Below the pieces are notes generated by a model. It did not search any database and was not told where the DNA came from. It was given only the letters and a program-made list of their open reading frames with translations. The position numbers and the translations under genes are program-made. From Paraburkholderia caballeronis (lineage in GTDB: Bacteria; Pseudomonadota; Gammaproteobacteria; Burkholderiales; Burkholderiaceae), in the NCBI RefSeq assembly GCF_900104845.1, contig NZ_FNSR01000002.1:806001-870000 (forward strand): DNA of 64,000 nucleotides, given 5' to 3'. Position 1 is the stretch's first letter; each line of letters begins with the position of its first letter. Positions 1 through 9,227 of the stretch are shown piece by piece.

Positions 1-1
1 C

Positions 2-55
2 GATTACGCGTTCACCGTAAAGCCGCGCTGGGATCTGGCGTCGCTCGCACGCTGA
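2..55 (+). CDS. 3' end of an unidentified protein-coding gene (partial)
   Basis: An open frame enters from the left edge and ends at a TGA at 53-55, encoding a 17-residue tail DYAFTVKPRWDLASLAR. A strong intrinsic terminator on the same strand follows 33 bases later, which supports a real gene end. The tail is too short for me to recognise a family. Confidence 0.5.
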   Translation, partial: DYAFTVKPRWDLASLAR

Positions 56-88
56 TGAAATAGCCGCATCGGCGATCGCCCAAACGAC

Positions 89-120
89 AACGGCCGCCTC
101 GAAACGAGGCGGCCGTTTTT
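89..120 (+). terminator. Rho-independent terminator
   Basis: A 13-base-pair stem (89-101 with 105-117) closes an AAA loop and runs into a T tract at 116-120. It ends the plus-strand gene entering from the left. It lies between converging genes but lacks a good U tract for the minus-strand folE2 transcript. Confidence 0.9.
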
Positions 121-148
121 CGTTGCGCCGCGCGGCAGCGCGGAAAGC

Positions 149-958
149 TCAGACCGCGACGCGCTTGTCGCGCTCGATCACTGCATATGCACTGTGATTG
201 TGGATCGATTCGAAGTTCTCGGCTTCGAGCACATACGCGGCGACGCGCGCATCAGCGTTGAGCCGCACCGCGATGTCGCGCACCAGGTCCTCGACGAACT
301 TCGGATTCTCGTACGCGCGCTCGGTGACGAACTTCTCGTCCGGCCGCTTCAGCAGCCCCCACAGCTCGCACGACGCCTCTTCCTCGGCGATCCGGATCAG
401 GTCCTCGACCGGCAGATCGTCCGCCAGCTCGGCATTGATCGTCACGTGCGAACGCTGGTTGTGCGCGCCGTACTGCGAGATCTTCTTCGAGCACGGGCAC
501 AGGCTCGTGACCGGCACCAGCACCTTCAGCCACAGCCGCGTCGCGCCATCGCGCGCGTCGCCGGTCAGCGTCACTTCGTAGTCGAGCAGGCTCTCGACGC
601 CCGACACCGGCGCCACCTTCTTCACGAAGTACGGGAACGACACCTCGATGCGCCCGGCCTGCGATTCGAGCTTCACGAGCATCGCCGTGAGCATCGTGCG
701 GAACGCGGCCGGATCGAGCGGCGCGCGATGCGCTTCGAGCAGCGCGACGAAGCGCGACATGTGCGTGCCTTTCTGATCGGCCGGCAGATGAACGTCGAGG
801 TTCCACGTTCCCACCGTCGGCTGCGCATCGCCGGTCGCGGTGCGCACCGTCAGCGGATGGCGCACCGCCTTCACACCGACGCGCTGGATCGGAATCTGGC
901 GGGTATCGACGGAGCTTTGCACGTCCGGCATCACGAAAGCCGGGTTCATCTGGTTCAT
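149..958 (-). CDS. folE2: GTP cyclohydrolase FolE2 (type IB)
   Basis: Converts GTP to 7,8-dihydroneopterin triphosphate, the first step of tetrahydrofolate synthesis, in the cytoplasm. The 269-residue product carries the FolE2 hallmark [16 protein letters not shown] starting at residue 154, with the conserved metal-site cysteine. I chose the ATG at 958 because GAGG lies 8 bases upstream and the product then begins [12 protein letters not shown]; the frame stays open upstream but without a Shine-Dalgarno. It lies downstream of dxs on the same strand, separated by 144 bases that hold a hairpin, so co-transcription with the isoprenoid genes is possible but not certain. Type IB enzymes tolerate metals other than zinc in known members. 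No Zur-like box was recognised. Confidence 0.95.
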   Translation of the reverse strand: MNQMNPAFVMPDVQSSVDTRQIPIQRVGVKAVRHPLTVRTATGDAQPTVGTWNLDVHLPADQKGTHMSRFVALLEAHRAPLDPAAFRTMLTAMLVKLESQAGRIEVSFPYFVKKVAPVSGVESLLDYEVTLTGDARDGATRLWLKVLVPVTSLCPCSKKISQYGAHNQRSHVTINAELADDLPVEDLIRIAEEEASCELWGLLKRPDEKFVTERAYENPKFVEDLVRDIAVRLNADARVAAYVLEAENFESIHNHSAYAVIERDKRVAV

Positions 959-1002
959 GTTGTTATCCTCTCGGCGCGCGCCGCAGCGGGGCGCGCAATG
1001 AC

Positions 1003-1026
1003 GAACGCCGGCATGAGCCGGCGTTC
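1003..1026 (-). terminator. Perfect hairpin between dxs and folE2, no U tract
   Basis: Ten-base arms 1003-1012 and 1017-1026 pair perfectly around a 4-base loop, 45 bases upstream of the folE2 start. Neither strand has a T run after it. It could be a weak or Rho-assisted end of the dxs transcript, or a structure in the folE2 leader. Confidence 0.4.
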
Positions 1027-1102
1027 GCTGGCGGGTCCGACGGCCCACCGGGTTCGACTGGAAGCTGGCAGTGCAGCGGCAACCTCGACCGCCGCATCGC
1101 GC

Positions 1103-3010
1103 TCACGCGACGCGCATCACCGACTTGCCGGTTGCGCTGGCCGCATGATCGAGGAAGCGTTCGCGAATCGACTTCGCGATCCCTGCCGCATCGAGCCCAC
1201 AGCCTGCGAGCAGCTTCGCCGGATCGCCATGGTCGATGAAGCGGTCGGGGAGGCCCAATTGTAGTACGGGCTTGATAACCCCACTTTCAAGCAGGGCTTC
1301 GACGCACGCGGAACCCGCGCCGCCCATCACGCACCCTTCTTCGACCGTCACCAGCGCGTCATGCGTTTCCGCGAGACGGCGCACCAGCTCCGCGTCGATC
1401 GGCTTCACGAAGCGCATGTTCGCGACGGTCGCGTCCAGTTCTTCCGCGGCTGCGAGCGACGGCGCGACCATCGTGCCGAACGCGAGGATCGCGATGCGCT
1501 TGCCCGCGGGCGCCGCGCTCTCACGACGGACTTCGCCCTTGCCGAGCGGCAGCGCGGCCATCTGCTTGACGGTCGCGACGCCGGTGCCCGCGCCGCGCGG
1601 ATAACGCACGGCGGTCGGGTTCGGCTGCTGGAGCGCGGTGTACAGCATCTGGCGGCATTCGTTCTCGTCCGATGCGGCCATCACCGTCATGTTCGGGATG
1701 CAGCGCAGGAACGCGAGGTCGTATGCGCCCGCGTGCGTCGCGCCGTCCGCGCCGACGAGGCCCGCGCGGTCGATCGCGAACACGACCGGCAGGTTCTGCA
1801 ACGCGACGTCGTGGATCAACTGGTCGTACGCGCGTTGCAGGAACGTCGAGTAGATCGCGACGACCGGCTTCAGCCCTTCGGTCGCGAGGCCGCCCGCGAA
1901 CGTGACCGCGTGCTGCTCGGCGATGCCGACGTCGAAGTAGCGGTCCGGGAAACGCTTCTCGAACTCGACGAGACCGGAGCCCTCGCGCATCGCCGGCGTG
2001 ATGCCGACCACGCGCGAGTCCAGTTCCGCCGCGTCGCACAGCCACTCGCCGAACACCTGGGTGTAGGTCTTCTTGCTCGGCGTCGTCGACGGCTTGATGC
2101 CTTCGGCCGGGTTGAACTTGCCGGGACCGTGGTACAGCACCGGGTCCGCCTCGGCGAGCTTGTAGCCCTGTCCTTTCTTCGTGACGACGTGCAGGAACTG
2201 CGGACCGCGCAGCTCCTTGATGTTCTGCAGCGTCGGGATCAACGAATCGAGATCGTGGCCGTCGATCGGCCCGATGTAGTTGAAGCCGAATTCCTCGAAC
2301 AGCGTCGCCGGCACGATCATGCCCTTCGCGTGCTCTTCGAGCTTGCGCGCGAGGTCGAGCATCGGCGGCGCGACGCGCAGCACGCGTTCGACGCCGGCGC
2401 GCGCGGCCGCGTAGAAGCGGCCCGACATCAGGCGCGCGAGGTGGCGGTTCAGCGCGCCGACCGGCGGCGAGATCGACATGTCGTTGTCGTTGAGGATCAC
2501 GAGCAGCGGCACGTCGTCCTCGACGCCCGCGTTGTTCATCGCCTCGAACGCCATGCCGGCGGTCATCGCGCCGTCGCCGATCACGGCGATTGCCATCCGG
2601 TTCTCGCCTTGCAGCTTGCTCGCGACCGCCATGCCGAGCGCCGCCGAGATCGACGTGCTCGAATGCGCGGTGCCGAACGTGTCGTAGTCGGATTCGTCGC
2701 GGCGCGGAAAGCCCGAGATGCCGCCGAACTGGCGCAGCGTGGGCATCTGGTCGCGGCGGCCGGTCAGGATCTTGTGCGGGTAGGTCTGATGGCCGACGTC
2801 CCAGACGATGCGATCGCGCGGCGTGTCGAACACGTAATGCAGCGCGATCGTGAGTTCGACCGTGCCGAGGTTGGACGACAAATGGCCGCCCGTCTGCGAC
2901 ACGCTGTCGAGCACGAAGGCCCGCAGTTCGTCGGCAAGCGGTTGCAACTGGCGGCGATCGAGGCGGCGCAGGTCCGCCGGGTCGTCAATGGTTTTCAGCA
3001 AGTCGTACAT
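1103..3010 (-). CDS. dxs: 1-deoxy-D-xylulose-5-phosphate synthase
   Basis: Condenses pyruvate and glyceraldehyde-3-phosphate to 1-deoxy-D-xylulose-5-phosphate, the entry step of the non-mevalonate isoprenoid pathway; the product also feeds thiamine and pyridoxal synthesis. The 635-residue length is normal. The thiamine-diphosphate motif GDGAMTAG with downstream NN lies near residue 150, and the transketolase-like central and C-terminal domains are intact (for example [14 protein letters not shown]). The start ATG at 3010 is preceded by GGA and begins [17 protein letters not shown], as in relatives. It follows ispA by 86 bases, in the common beta/gammaproteobacterial order xseB-ispA-dxs, which places isoprenoid entry and farnesyl diphosphate synthesis in one transcript. 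Confidence 0.97.
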   Translation of the reverse strand: MYDLLKTIDDPADLRRLDRRQLQPLADELRAFVLDSVSQTGGHLSSNLGTVELTIALHYVFDTPRDRIVWDVGHQTYPHKILTGRRDQMPTLRQFGGISGFPRRDESDYDTFGTAHSSTSISAALGMAVASKLQGENRMAIAVIGDGAMTAGMAFEAMNNAGVEDDVPLLVILNDNDMSISPPVGALNRHLARLMSGRFYAAARAGVERVLRVAPPMLDLARKLEEHAKGMIVPATLFEEFGFNYIGPIDGHDLDSLIPTLQNIKELRGPQFLHVVTKKGQGYKLAEADPVLYHGPGKFNPAEGIKPSTTPSKKTYTQVFGEWLCDAAELDSRVVGITPAMREGSGLVEFEKRFPDRYFDVGIAEQHAVTFAGGLATEGLKPVVAIYSTFLQRAYDQLIHDVALQNLPVVFAIDRAGLVGADGATHAGAYDLAFLRCIPNMTVMAASDENECRQMLYTALQQPNPTAVRYPRGAGTGVATVKQMAALPLGKGEVRRESAAPAGKRIAILAFGTMVAPSLAAAEELDATVANMRFVKPIDAELVRRLAETHDALVTVEEGCVMGGAGSACVEALLESGVIKPVLQLGLPDRFIDHGDPAKLLAGCGLDAAGIAKSIRERFLDHAASATGKSVMRVA

Positions 3011-3096
3011 CGTCGTTCCATGTCAGGAAAACTGGCGTCCCCGCACTTCTGCCGCTCGCTACTTCCCTTTCGCGCGCGTTGGCGGGTTTTGCGCAT

Positions 3097-3978
3097 TCAA
3101 CTCACCCGGTTCACGACCAGGTCAGCGAGTTCGGCGAGGCGCTGCGCGAGCGCGCCGAACGGTTCGAGCGCCGCGTGCGCGTCCGCGCGCAACTGCTGCG
3201 CGAGCGCACGGGACGCATCGAGACCGATGATCGACACGTAGGTCGGTTTGCCGTCCTTCGCATCCTTGCCGGCGGTCTTGCCGAGCGTCGCGGAATCGGT
3301 GGTGACGTCGAGAATGTCGTCCACCACCTGAAACGCGAGGCCCACCGCCGCCGCATAACGGTCGAGCGATTCCAGCGCATGCGCGTCGGCGACCGTGCCG
3401 GCCAGCGCGCCCATCCGCACCGAGGCGCGCAGCAGCGCGCCGGTCTTCATCCGGTGCATGGTTTCGAGCTGCTCGCGGCTCAGCGCATGGCCGACGCTCG
3501 CGAGGTCGATCGCCTGGCCGCCGGCCATCCCGACCGACCCGCTCGCGAGCGCGAGTTCGCGCACGAGCTTCGCCTGGCGCGCGACGTCGAGCACGTCGGA
3601 CGTCAGCGTGATGAAAGCCTGCGACTGCAGCGCGTCGCCGACCAGCAGCGCGGTCGGTTCGTCGTACTGCACATGCACGGTCGGCTTGCCGCGGCGCAGC
3701 GCGTCGTCGTCCATGCACGGCATGTCGTCGTGGACGAGCGAGTACACATGGATCATTTCGAGCGCGCACGCGGCCGCGTCGAGCGCGCCGGGCTGCGCGC
3801 CGGTCAGTTCGCCGGCCGCGTGGCACAGCAGCGGCCGCACCCGTTTCCCCCCGCCGAGCACCGCGTAACGCATCGCATCGTGCAGCGGCGCGGGGACCGC
3901 GTCCGCTGCCGGCAGATAGTGTTCGAGCGCGGTTTCGACCCGGTCCAGCACCAGCCGGGTCCATTGTTCAAATGTCAT
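3097..3978 (-). CDS. ispA: Farnesyl diphosphate synthase (geranyltranstransferase)
   Basis: Adds isopentenyl diphosphate to dimethylallyl and geranyl diphosphate to make farnesyl diphosphate for quinones, undecaprenyl carrier and hopanoids. The 293-residue protein has both aspartate-rich motifs: the first in VHDDMPCMDDD near residue 85, the second in VVDDILDVT near residue 230. GGGKRVRPLL marks the N-terminal substrate site. Its ATG overlaps the xseB stop by four bases (ATGA), indicating translational coupling. Neighbours dxs and xseB give the usual operon. Confidence 0.96.
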   Translation of the reverse strand: MTFEQWTRLVLDRVETALEHYLPAADAVPAPLHDAMRYAVLGGGKRVRPLLCHAAGELTGAQPGALDAAACALEMIHVYSLVHDDMPCMDDDALRRGKPTVHVQYDEPTALLVGDALQSQAFITLTSDVLDVARQAKLVRELALASGSVGMAGGQAIDLASVGHALSREQLETMHRMKTGALLRASVRMGALAGTVADAHALESLDRYAAAVGLAFQVVDDILDVTTDSATLGKTAGKDAKDGKPTYVSIIGLDASRALAQQLRADAHAALEPFGALAQRLAELADLVVNRVS

Positions 3979-4304
3979 AGATCGTCGTCTCCGCGTTGCG
4001 CGGAACTGCCTGTCGTCGTATTGAGGGGTACGGGCCGGAGCGTTTCGCCGTCGAGCACGCGCACCTGTTGTTCCACCTTTTCGAGCTGCTGCTGGCAGAA
4101 CCGGACCAGCGCGGCGCCCCGCCGATAGGCGGCAAGCGATTCTTCGAGGCTCAGGCTGCCGCTCTCCATCCGCGCAACCAGCCCGTCCAGTTCGGCCAGT
4201 GCGGCTTCGTAGCTGTCCGGCAACGGCCCGCCGTCCCCGCCGTCGGTCCCGCTGCCGGCCCCTTCACCCGTTGCAGCACGGTCTTTCGTTGCGGATTTGG
4301 CCAT
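3975..4304 (-). CDS. xseB: Exodeoxyribonuclease VII small subunit
   Basis: Small subunit of the single-strand-specific exonuclease VII (partner XseA is not in this window). The family core is intact: YEAALAELDGLVARMESG, then LSLEESLAAYRRGAALV and CQQQLEKVEQQV, forming the predicted coiled helices. With the start at 4304 it is 109 residues beginning MAKSATKD. An alternative ATG at 4316 adds four residues; neither has a clear Shine-Dalgarno, and I prefer 4304 by resemblance to family starts. An acidic, Gly-rich stretch of about 25 residues precedes the conserved domain. First gene of the xseB-ispA-dxs set. Confidence 0.93.
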   Translation of the reverse strand: MAKSATKDRAATGEGAGSGTDGGDGGPLPDSYEAALAELDGLVARMESGSLSLEESLAAYRRGAALVRFCQQQLEKVEQQVRVLDGETLRPVPLNTTTGSSAQRGDDDL

Positions 4305-4479
4305 CAGTCGTCGCATATTTGAAACAAGGCGGACATTCTACGGCAAAAGCGCCAAGTCCGACCCGCTCGCCAGCGGGTGTCCCCTGCCCACCACACGCGC
4401 CCACGCCGCGAGCCCGCCGGGACGCGGGTCGTCGCCCCTGGTCACAAATCCGTAATTTTGACAGGAATCAGTGACTTAG

Positions 4480-4509
4480 TTACCCCCGGGAGGGGTAAAC
4501 GGGTATAAT
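4480..4509 (+). promoter_or_regulatory. Promoter and operator-like dyad of the Rieske oxygenase gene
   Basis: A perfect -10 hexamer TATAAT lies at 4504-4509. The -35 position at 4480-4485 reads TTACCC, a poor match, and is overlapped by an inverted repeat TACCCC (4481-4486) / GGGGTA (4492-4497). A GTAAAC hexamer (GTWWAC type) at 4495-4500 sits in the spacer. A weak -35 under a dyad suggests activator or repressor control (inference). Confidence 0.55.
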
Positions 4510-4580
4510 CGCCGGTTCCCCTAAATCGAATCTTCGATGGTTGGGTTGTTCACTGCTTTCACGTCTTCACGGGAGTGGGA

Positions 4581-5687
4581 ATGTCCAATCTGAGCAATGC
4601 ATTGCAGCTGAAGTCCGTCCACAGTCAGCTGCCAGTCACGGCTTACTTTGACGATGCGCTACTGAAGCGCGAAATCGCAACACTTTTCCAGCAGGGTCCT
4701 CGCTACGTCGGGCACGAACTGATGGTGCCCGAGGCAGGTGATTATTTTGCGCTGCCTGGCGAAAACGAAGGCCGCGTGCTCGTGCGCAACCAGCAATCGA
4801 AGGTGGAACTGCTTTCGAACGTGTGCCGTCATCGCCAGGCGATCATGCTGAACGGCCGCGGCACCGCGCAGAACATCGTCTGCCCGCTGCACCGCTGGAC
4901 CTACGACCTGAACGGCGAGCTGCTCGGCGCGCCGCATTTCGCGGACAAGCCCTGCCTGAACCTGAACGCCACGCCAGTGCAAAACTGGCAGGGGCTGCTG
5001 TTCGAGGAAGGCGGCCGCGACGTCGCGCGCGATCTCGCGCGGCTCGGTCCGGCGAAGCATCTCGACTTTTCGGACTTCATGTTCGATCACGTCGAAATCC
5101 ACGACTGCAACTACAACTGGAAGACCTTCATCGAGGTCTATCTGGAGGACTACCACGTCGTGCCGTTCCACCCCGGCCTCGGCAACTTCGTGTCGTGCGA
5201 CGACCTGAAGTGGGAGTTCGGTGAATGGTATAGCGTGCAGACGGTCGGCGTCCACAATCATCTCGGCAAGCCGGGCAGCCCGGTGTACCGCAAGTGGCAC
5301 GACGAAGTGCTGCGCTTCCGCGGCGGCGTGCCGCCGGAGTTCGGCGCGATCTGGATGGTGTACTACCCGAACCTGATGATCGAGTGGTATCCGCACGTGC
5401 TCGTCGTGTCGTGGCTGATTCCGCGCGGCCCGCAAAAGACGACGAACGTCGTCGAGTTCTACTACCCCGAGGAAATCGCGCTGTTCGAACGCGAGTTCGT
5501 CGAGGCGGAGCGCGCCGCCTATATGGAAACGGCCGTCGAGGACGACGAGATCGCCGAACGGATGGACGCGGGCCGCCGCGCGCTGTTCGACCGCGGCGAG
5601 TCGCAGGTCGGTCCGTACCAGAGCCCGATGGAAGACGGGATGCAGCACTTCCACGAATTCCTGCGGCGCGAGCTTGGGCCGATCTGA
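4581..5687 (+). CDS. Rieske non-heme iron oxygenase, alpha subunit type
   Basis: Predicted ring-hydroxylating or choline-monooxygenase-like oxygenase of 368 residues. The Rieske cluster ligands are C82-x-H84 and C101-xx-H104. The mononuclear iron site follows at EDYHVVPFH with D190, H192 and H197. No beta subunit, ferredoxin or reductase gene is adjacent, so electrons must come from elsewhere and the substrate cannot be deduced. The ATG at 4581 follows GGGAG by five bases; an in-frame GTG six bases earlier is possible but lies on the ribosome binding site. The gene is monocistronic: it has its own promoter and a strong terminator follows. Confidence 0.85.
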   Translation: MSNLSNALQLKSVHSQLPVTAYFDDALLKREIATLFQQGPRYVGHELMVPEAGDYFALPGENEGRVLVRNQQSKVELLSNVCRHRQAIMLNGRGTAQNIVCPLHRWTYDLNGELLGAPHFADKPCLNLNATPVQNWQGLLFEEGGRDVARDLARLGPAKHLDFSDFMFDHVEIHDCNYNWKTFIEVYLEDYHVVPFHPGLGNFVSCDDLKWEFGEWYSVQTVGVHNHLGKPGSPVYRKWHDEVLRFRGGVPPEFGAIWMVYYPNLMIEWYPHVLVVSWLIPRGPQKTTNVVEFYYPEEIALFEREFVEAERAAYMETAVEDDEIAERMDAGRRALFDRGESQVGPYQSPMEDGMQHFHEFLRRELGPI

Positions 5688-5717
5688 GCGACGCGGTTCA
5701 CGCCGGTCGCAGCAAGG

Positions 5718-5744
5718 AAAGACGGGCTTCGGCCCGTCTTTTTG
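5718..5744 (+). terminator. Rho-independent terminator after the Rieske gene
   Basis: Ten-base arms (5718-5727, 5732-5741) close a stable TTCG tetraloop and run into a T tract. Confidence 0.92.
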
Positions 5745-5817
5745 TTTAGACTGACGGCATCGCTTCGAGCCGCGCCGGCCTCGCGTCGCCGGCCCGCGCA
5801 CGTCCAAGGAACCCGTC

Positions 5818-6687
5818 ATGCCCCACACCCACTACACCACGCTGATTTCCGCGGCGAATCTGAACGAACGGCTGGCCGCGGCCCCCGGCAGCGTGCTCGT
5901 GTTCGACTGCCGGTTCGATCTCGCCGACCCGGCCGCCGGCGAAGCCGCGTATGCGGCCAGCCATCTGCCGGGCGCGCACTATCTGCATCTGGACCGCGAC
6001 CTGTCCGGCGCGAAGACCGGCGCGAACGGACGTCATCCGCTGCCGGACCGCGCGGCGCTCGTCGCGACGCTCGCCGCGCGCGGGCTCGGCGAAGGACAGC
6101 AGGTCGTCGTCTACGACGCGCACGGCGGGATGTTCGCCGCGCGGCTGTGGTGGCTGCTGCGCTGGCTCGGCCACGATTCGGTCGCGCTGCTCGACGGCGG
6201 CCTGCCCGCGTGGCAAGCGGCCGGCCTGCCGCTGACGCACGACGTGCCGCTCGCCGCGCACGGCAGTTTCAAGGCCGGCGCGCCGTTGCAGGTGACGGTC
6301 GATGCGCCGGTCGTACAGCGCAATCTTTCGACGCACGAACTGACGCTTGTCGACGCGCGCGCGGCCGACCGCTATCGCGGCGAGAACGAAACGATCGATC
6401 CGGTCGGCGGCCACATTCCGGGCGCGCTGAACCGCTTCTTCAAGGACAACCTGGCGTCGGACGGCCGCTTCAAGTCGGCCCACGCGCTGCGCGACGAGTT
6501 CGGCGCGCTGCTCGGCGGCAAGACGCCGGAGCATGTGGTGCTGCAATGCGGGTCCGGCGTGACCGCCTGCCACAACGCGATCGCGATGGAGATCGCCGGT
6601 CTGCATGGCGCCGCGCTGTATCCGGGATCGTGGAGCGAATGGTGCGCCGACCCGGCGCGGCCGGTCGCGACCGGCCCGCAGCCGTAA
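5818..6687 (+). CDS. sseA: 3-mercaptopyruvate sulfurtransferase (rhodanese family)
   Basis: Two-domain rhodanese protein of 289 residues that moves sulfur from 3-mercaptopyruvate to a thiol acceptor. The N-terminal non-catalytic domain carries DCRFDLADP near residue 30. The C-terminal domain has the active loop CGSGVTAC with catalytic C244; this form is typical of mercaptopyruvate rather than thiosulfate sulfurtransferases. A second domain-boundary motif GGHIPGALN is also present. AAGGA precedes the ATG. Its stop codon is the first base triplet of a three-copy 13-base repeat. Confidence 0.9.
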   Translation: MPHTHYTTLISAANLNERLAAAPGSVLVFDCRFDLADPAAGEAAYAASHLPGAHYLHLDRDLSGAKTGANGRHPLPDRAALVATLAARGLGEGQQVVVYDAHGGMFAARLWWLLRWLGHDSVALLDGGLPAWQAAGLPLTHDVPLAAHGSFKAGAPLQVTVDAPVVQRNLSTHELTLVDARAADRYRGENETIDPVGGHIPGALNRFFKDNLASDGRFKSAHALRDEFGALLGGKTPEHVVLQCGSGVTACHNAIAMEIAGLHGAALYPGSWSEWCADPARPVATGPQP

Positions 6688-6723
6688 CACACGCTCCTAA
6701 CACACGCCCCTAACACACGCGTC
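6685..6723 (+). repeat. Three tandem 13-base repeats at the sseA stop
   Basis: Units starting TAACACACGC lie at 6685-6697, 6698-6710 and 6711-6723; the first supplies the sseA stop codon and each begins with an in-frame or out-of-frame TAA. The third copy diverges in its last bases. Probably a slippage product. Confidence 0.8.
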
Positions 6724-6739
6724 CCCGCCCCGCGCGGCG

Positions 6740-7612
6740 TCACTCGACGCCGTGCTCCCTGAACCACGCGATCGCGCGCCGCCAGCCGTCCTCGGCGTCG
6801 GCCTTCCGGTAACTCGGCCGGTAATCCGCGAAAAACGCGTGCCCCGCGTCGTCGTACACGACGAATTGCGAGCCGCGTCCGCGCTGCGGCCCCTGCGCGA
6901 TCGCCTGCTTCATCTGTTCGAGCGTGTCCTGCGGGATGCTCGAATCCTGTCGCCCATACAACCCGAGCACCGGCGCCTTCAGATTGCCCGCGAGATCGAG
7001 CGGATTCGCGGGCGTCAGCGCGGTATGGTCGCCGGCGACGCGGCCGTACCAGGCGACCGCCGCCTTCACGTCCGGGTTGCGCTCCGCATAGAGCCACGCG
7101 ATCCGCCCGCCCCAGCAGAAACCGTTCACGCCGAGCCGCTTCAGGTCGCCGCCGTGCTCGCCGGCCCACGCGACGGTCGCGTCGAGATCCTGCAGCACCT
7201 GCTGGTCCGGCACCTTGCTGACGATCGCCGCGTTCAGCTGCTGGATCGTCGGATACTGCGACGCGTCGCCTTCGCGCACATACAGGTCCGGCGCGATCGC
7301 CAGATAACCGAGTTTCGCGAAGCGGCGGCACACGTCCGCGATGTGCTCGTGCACGCCGAAAATCTCGTGGACCACGACGATCACCGGCAGATGGGTCTTG
7401 CCGCGCGGCTGCGCGCGGTACGCGGGTACCAGCGCGCCGCCGGACTGGAACGCGACCTCGCCGGCTTCGAGGCCGTCGCTGTCGGTATGGATGGTCTGCG
7501 CGGAGACCGGCAGCACCGCGGCGGCAAAGCCGCTGCCGAGCGCGGCCTTGATGAACGTGCGCCGGTCGAACGGCACGTGCGGCACGAGACTATCGACATC
7601 GGGTTTCAGCAT
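6740..7612 (-). CDS. Exported dienelactone hydrolase family protein
   Basis: Alpha/beta hydrolase of 290 residues. The N-terminus has a twin-arginine motif RRTFIK at 17-22 followed by a hydrophobic stretch ending in SAQT, so Tat export to the periplasm is likely. The catalytic triad of the family is visible: C166 in GFCWGG, D223 in YGRQDSS and H258 in DAGHAF. The classic enzyme opens dienelactone in chlorocatechol breakdown, but no catechol genes lie nearby, so the substrate is unknown; exported paralogues are often annotated only as carboxymethylenebutenolidase-like. Same strand as the NADH dehydrogenase gene upstream, 69 bases away. Confidence 0.88.
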   Translation of the reverse strand: MLKPDVDSLVPHVPFDRRTFIKAALGSGFAAAVLPVSAQTIHTDSDGLEAGEVAFQSGGALVPAYRAQPRGKTHLPVIVVVHEIFGVHEHIADVCRRFAKLGYLAIAPDLYVREGDASQYPTIQQLNAAIVSKVPDQQVLQDLDATVAWAGEHGGDLKRLGVNGFCWGGRIAWLYAERNPDVKAAVAWYGRVAGDHTALTPANPLDLAGNLKAPVLGLYGRQDSSIPQDTLEQMKQAIAQGPQRGRGSQFVVYDDAGHAFFADYRPSYRKADAEDGWRRAIAWFREHGVE

Positions 7613-7681
7613 GCAACGCTCCAGGAGAAAAACGCCAATCGGATCGGGCGCGGGAGTGCGACATGACCACCCGCGAGACGC

Positions 7682-9028
7682 TCAATGCAGCTTCACGCGC
7701 GGCAGCGTGGTGCGGCGCAGCCAGTGCGCGAACGTATCGAGCACCATCCGCGCGTAGCCGTGCAGCGCCGCGATGTGCAGCCGGTACAGCGACATGTACA
7801 TGAAACGGGCAAACAGCCCTTCGATCAACATATTCCCGCCGATCAAGCCGCCCATCAGATTGCCGACCGCGCTGAAGTGCCCGAGCGACACCAGCGAGCC
7901 GAAATCGCGGTACGTGAACTCCGGCAACGGCCGCCCTTCGAGCCGGTTGCCGAGCGCGCGCAACAGGAAACTCGCCTGCTGATGCGCGGCCTGCGCGCGC
8001 GGTGGCACGTTGCGCTCGTTGCCGGGCCACGCGCACGCGGCGCAGTCGCCGAGCGCGAATACGTTATCGTCGGTTTCCGTTTGCAGCGTGCGGCGCACGA
8101 CCAGCTGGCCGATCCGGTTCACCGCGAGCCCGTCGAGCTGCGACAGCACCGGCGGCGCGGTGATGCCCGCGGCCCACACGGTCAGGTCCGCGCGCACGCT
8201 CTTGCCGCTCGCGGTGCGCACGACGCCCGGCGCGACCTCGGTCACGCGCTCGCCGGTCAGCAGGCGCACGCCGAGTTTCACCAGCAGTTCGGCCGTCGCG
8301 GACGACACGCGCTCCGGCAGCGCGGGCAGGATGCGCAGCCCGGATTCGATCAGCACGATGCCGACGTCGTGGCGCGGGTCGAGGTTGTGCAGCCCGTACG
8401 CGGACAGCACCTGCGCGGTATTGCGCAGTTCGGCCGACAGTTCGACGCCGGTCGCGCCGCCGCCGACGATCGCCACCTGGATGCGCGGCTCGGCCGTGCC
8501 GGACCCGTCGTGCTGCACCGGCTCGGACACCTGATGGTCGGCGCGCATGCAGGCCGCGATCAACCGCTTGCGGAAGCGTTCGGCCTGCGCGACGGTGTCG
8601 AGTGCAATGGAATTTTCGGCCGCGCCCGGCACGCCGAAGAAATGCGTGGTGCTGCCGATCGCGATCACGAGCGTGTCGTATTCGAGCACGCGCGGCGGCA
8701 GCAATTCGACGCCGTCGTCATCGAGCACCGAACCCAGCGTGATCCGTTTCGCCGCGCGGTCGAGCGACTTCAGTTCGCCCTGCTGGAATTCGAAGCCGTG
8801 CCAGCGCGCCTGCGCCGCATACGGCAGTTCCTGCGTGAACGGGTCGAGACTGCCCGCCGCGACCTCGTGCAGCAGCGGCTTCCAGATATGCGTCTGATAA
8901 CGGTCGACCAGCGTCACCGACGCGCGCGGCTGCCGGTGCCGCCCGCCCGCGCCGCCGTAGCGGTCGCCCAGCCGCGTCGCCAGCTCCAGCCCGCCTGCTC
9001 CTCCTCCCACCACGATAAAGCGATGCAT
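7682..9028 (-). CDS. Type II NADH dehydrogenase (NDH-2, FAD pyridine nucleotide oxidoreductase)
   Basis: Oxidises NADH and passes electrons to the quinone pool at the inner membrane without pumping protons. The 448-residue protein starts MHRFIVVGGGAGG with the FAD-binding GxGxxG; a second nucleotide motif VAIVGGGATGVELSAEL lies near residue 170. C-terminal amphipathic and hydrophobic segments (GNLMGGLIGGNMLIEGLFARF onward in part) could anchor it to the membrane. I set the start at 9028, where GGAGAG precedes the ATG and FAD-binding begins at once; the frame is open 22 codons further upstream without support. Confidence 0.88.
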   Translation of the reverse strand: MHRFIVVGGGAGGLELATRLGDRYGGAGGRHRQPRASVTLVDRYQTHIWKPLLHEVAAGSLDPFTQELPYAAQARWHGFEFQQGELKSLDRAAKRITLGSVLDDDGVELLPPRVLEYDTLVIAIGSTTHFFGVPGAAENSIALDTVAQAERFRKRLIAACMRADHQVSEPVQHDGSGTAEPRIQVAIVGGGATGVELSAELRNTAQVLSAYGLHNLDPRHDVGIVLIESGLRILPALPERVSSATAELLVKLGVRLLTGERVTEVAPGVVRTASGKSVRADLTVWAAGITAPPVLSQLDGLAVNRIGQLVVRRTLQTETDDNVFALGDCAACAWPGNERNVPPRAQAAHQQASFLLRALGNRLEGRPLPEFTYRDFGSLVSLGHFSAVGNLMGGLIGGNMLIEGLFARFMYMSLYRLHIAALHGYARMVLDTFAHWLRRTTLPRVKLH

Positions 9029-9227
9029 AGACTCTCCGTGCATGTCGATCGGCGATGTGGCGGCCCGCGCCGCAGCGTGCGGGCCGTGAAGCAATGTCGG
9101 CGGACGGGGCGCGACGGCAGGCCGTGTGGTCCGCGTGAATCCGATGCATGGACACCGTCAGGACACCGGCGCGACCGTCCGCGCGACGGCGGCCTGCCGC
9201 GCACGTCGCGTGCCGCGCCGCGCGTCG

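Noticed and set aside
4458..4509. TTGACA at 4458-4463 as the -35 of the Rieske promoter
   Set aside because: It is 40 bases from the TATAAT at 4504, far outside the 16-18 base spacing.
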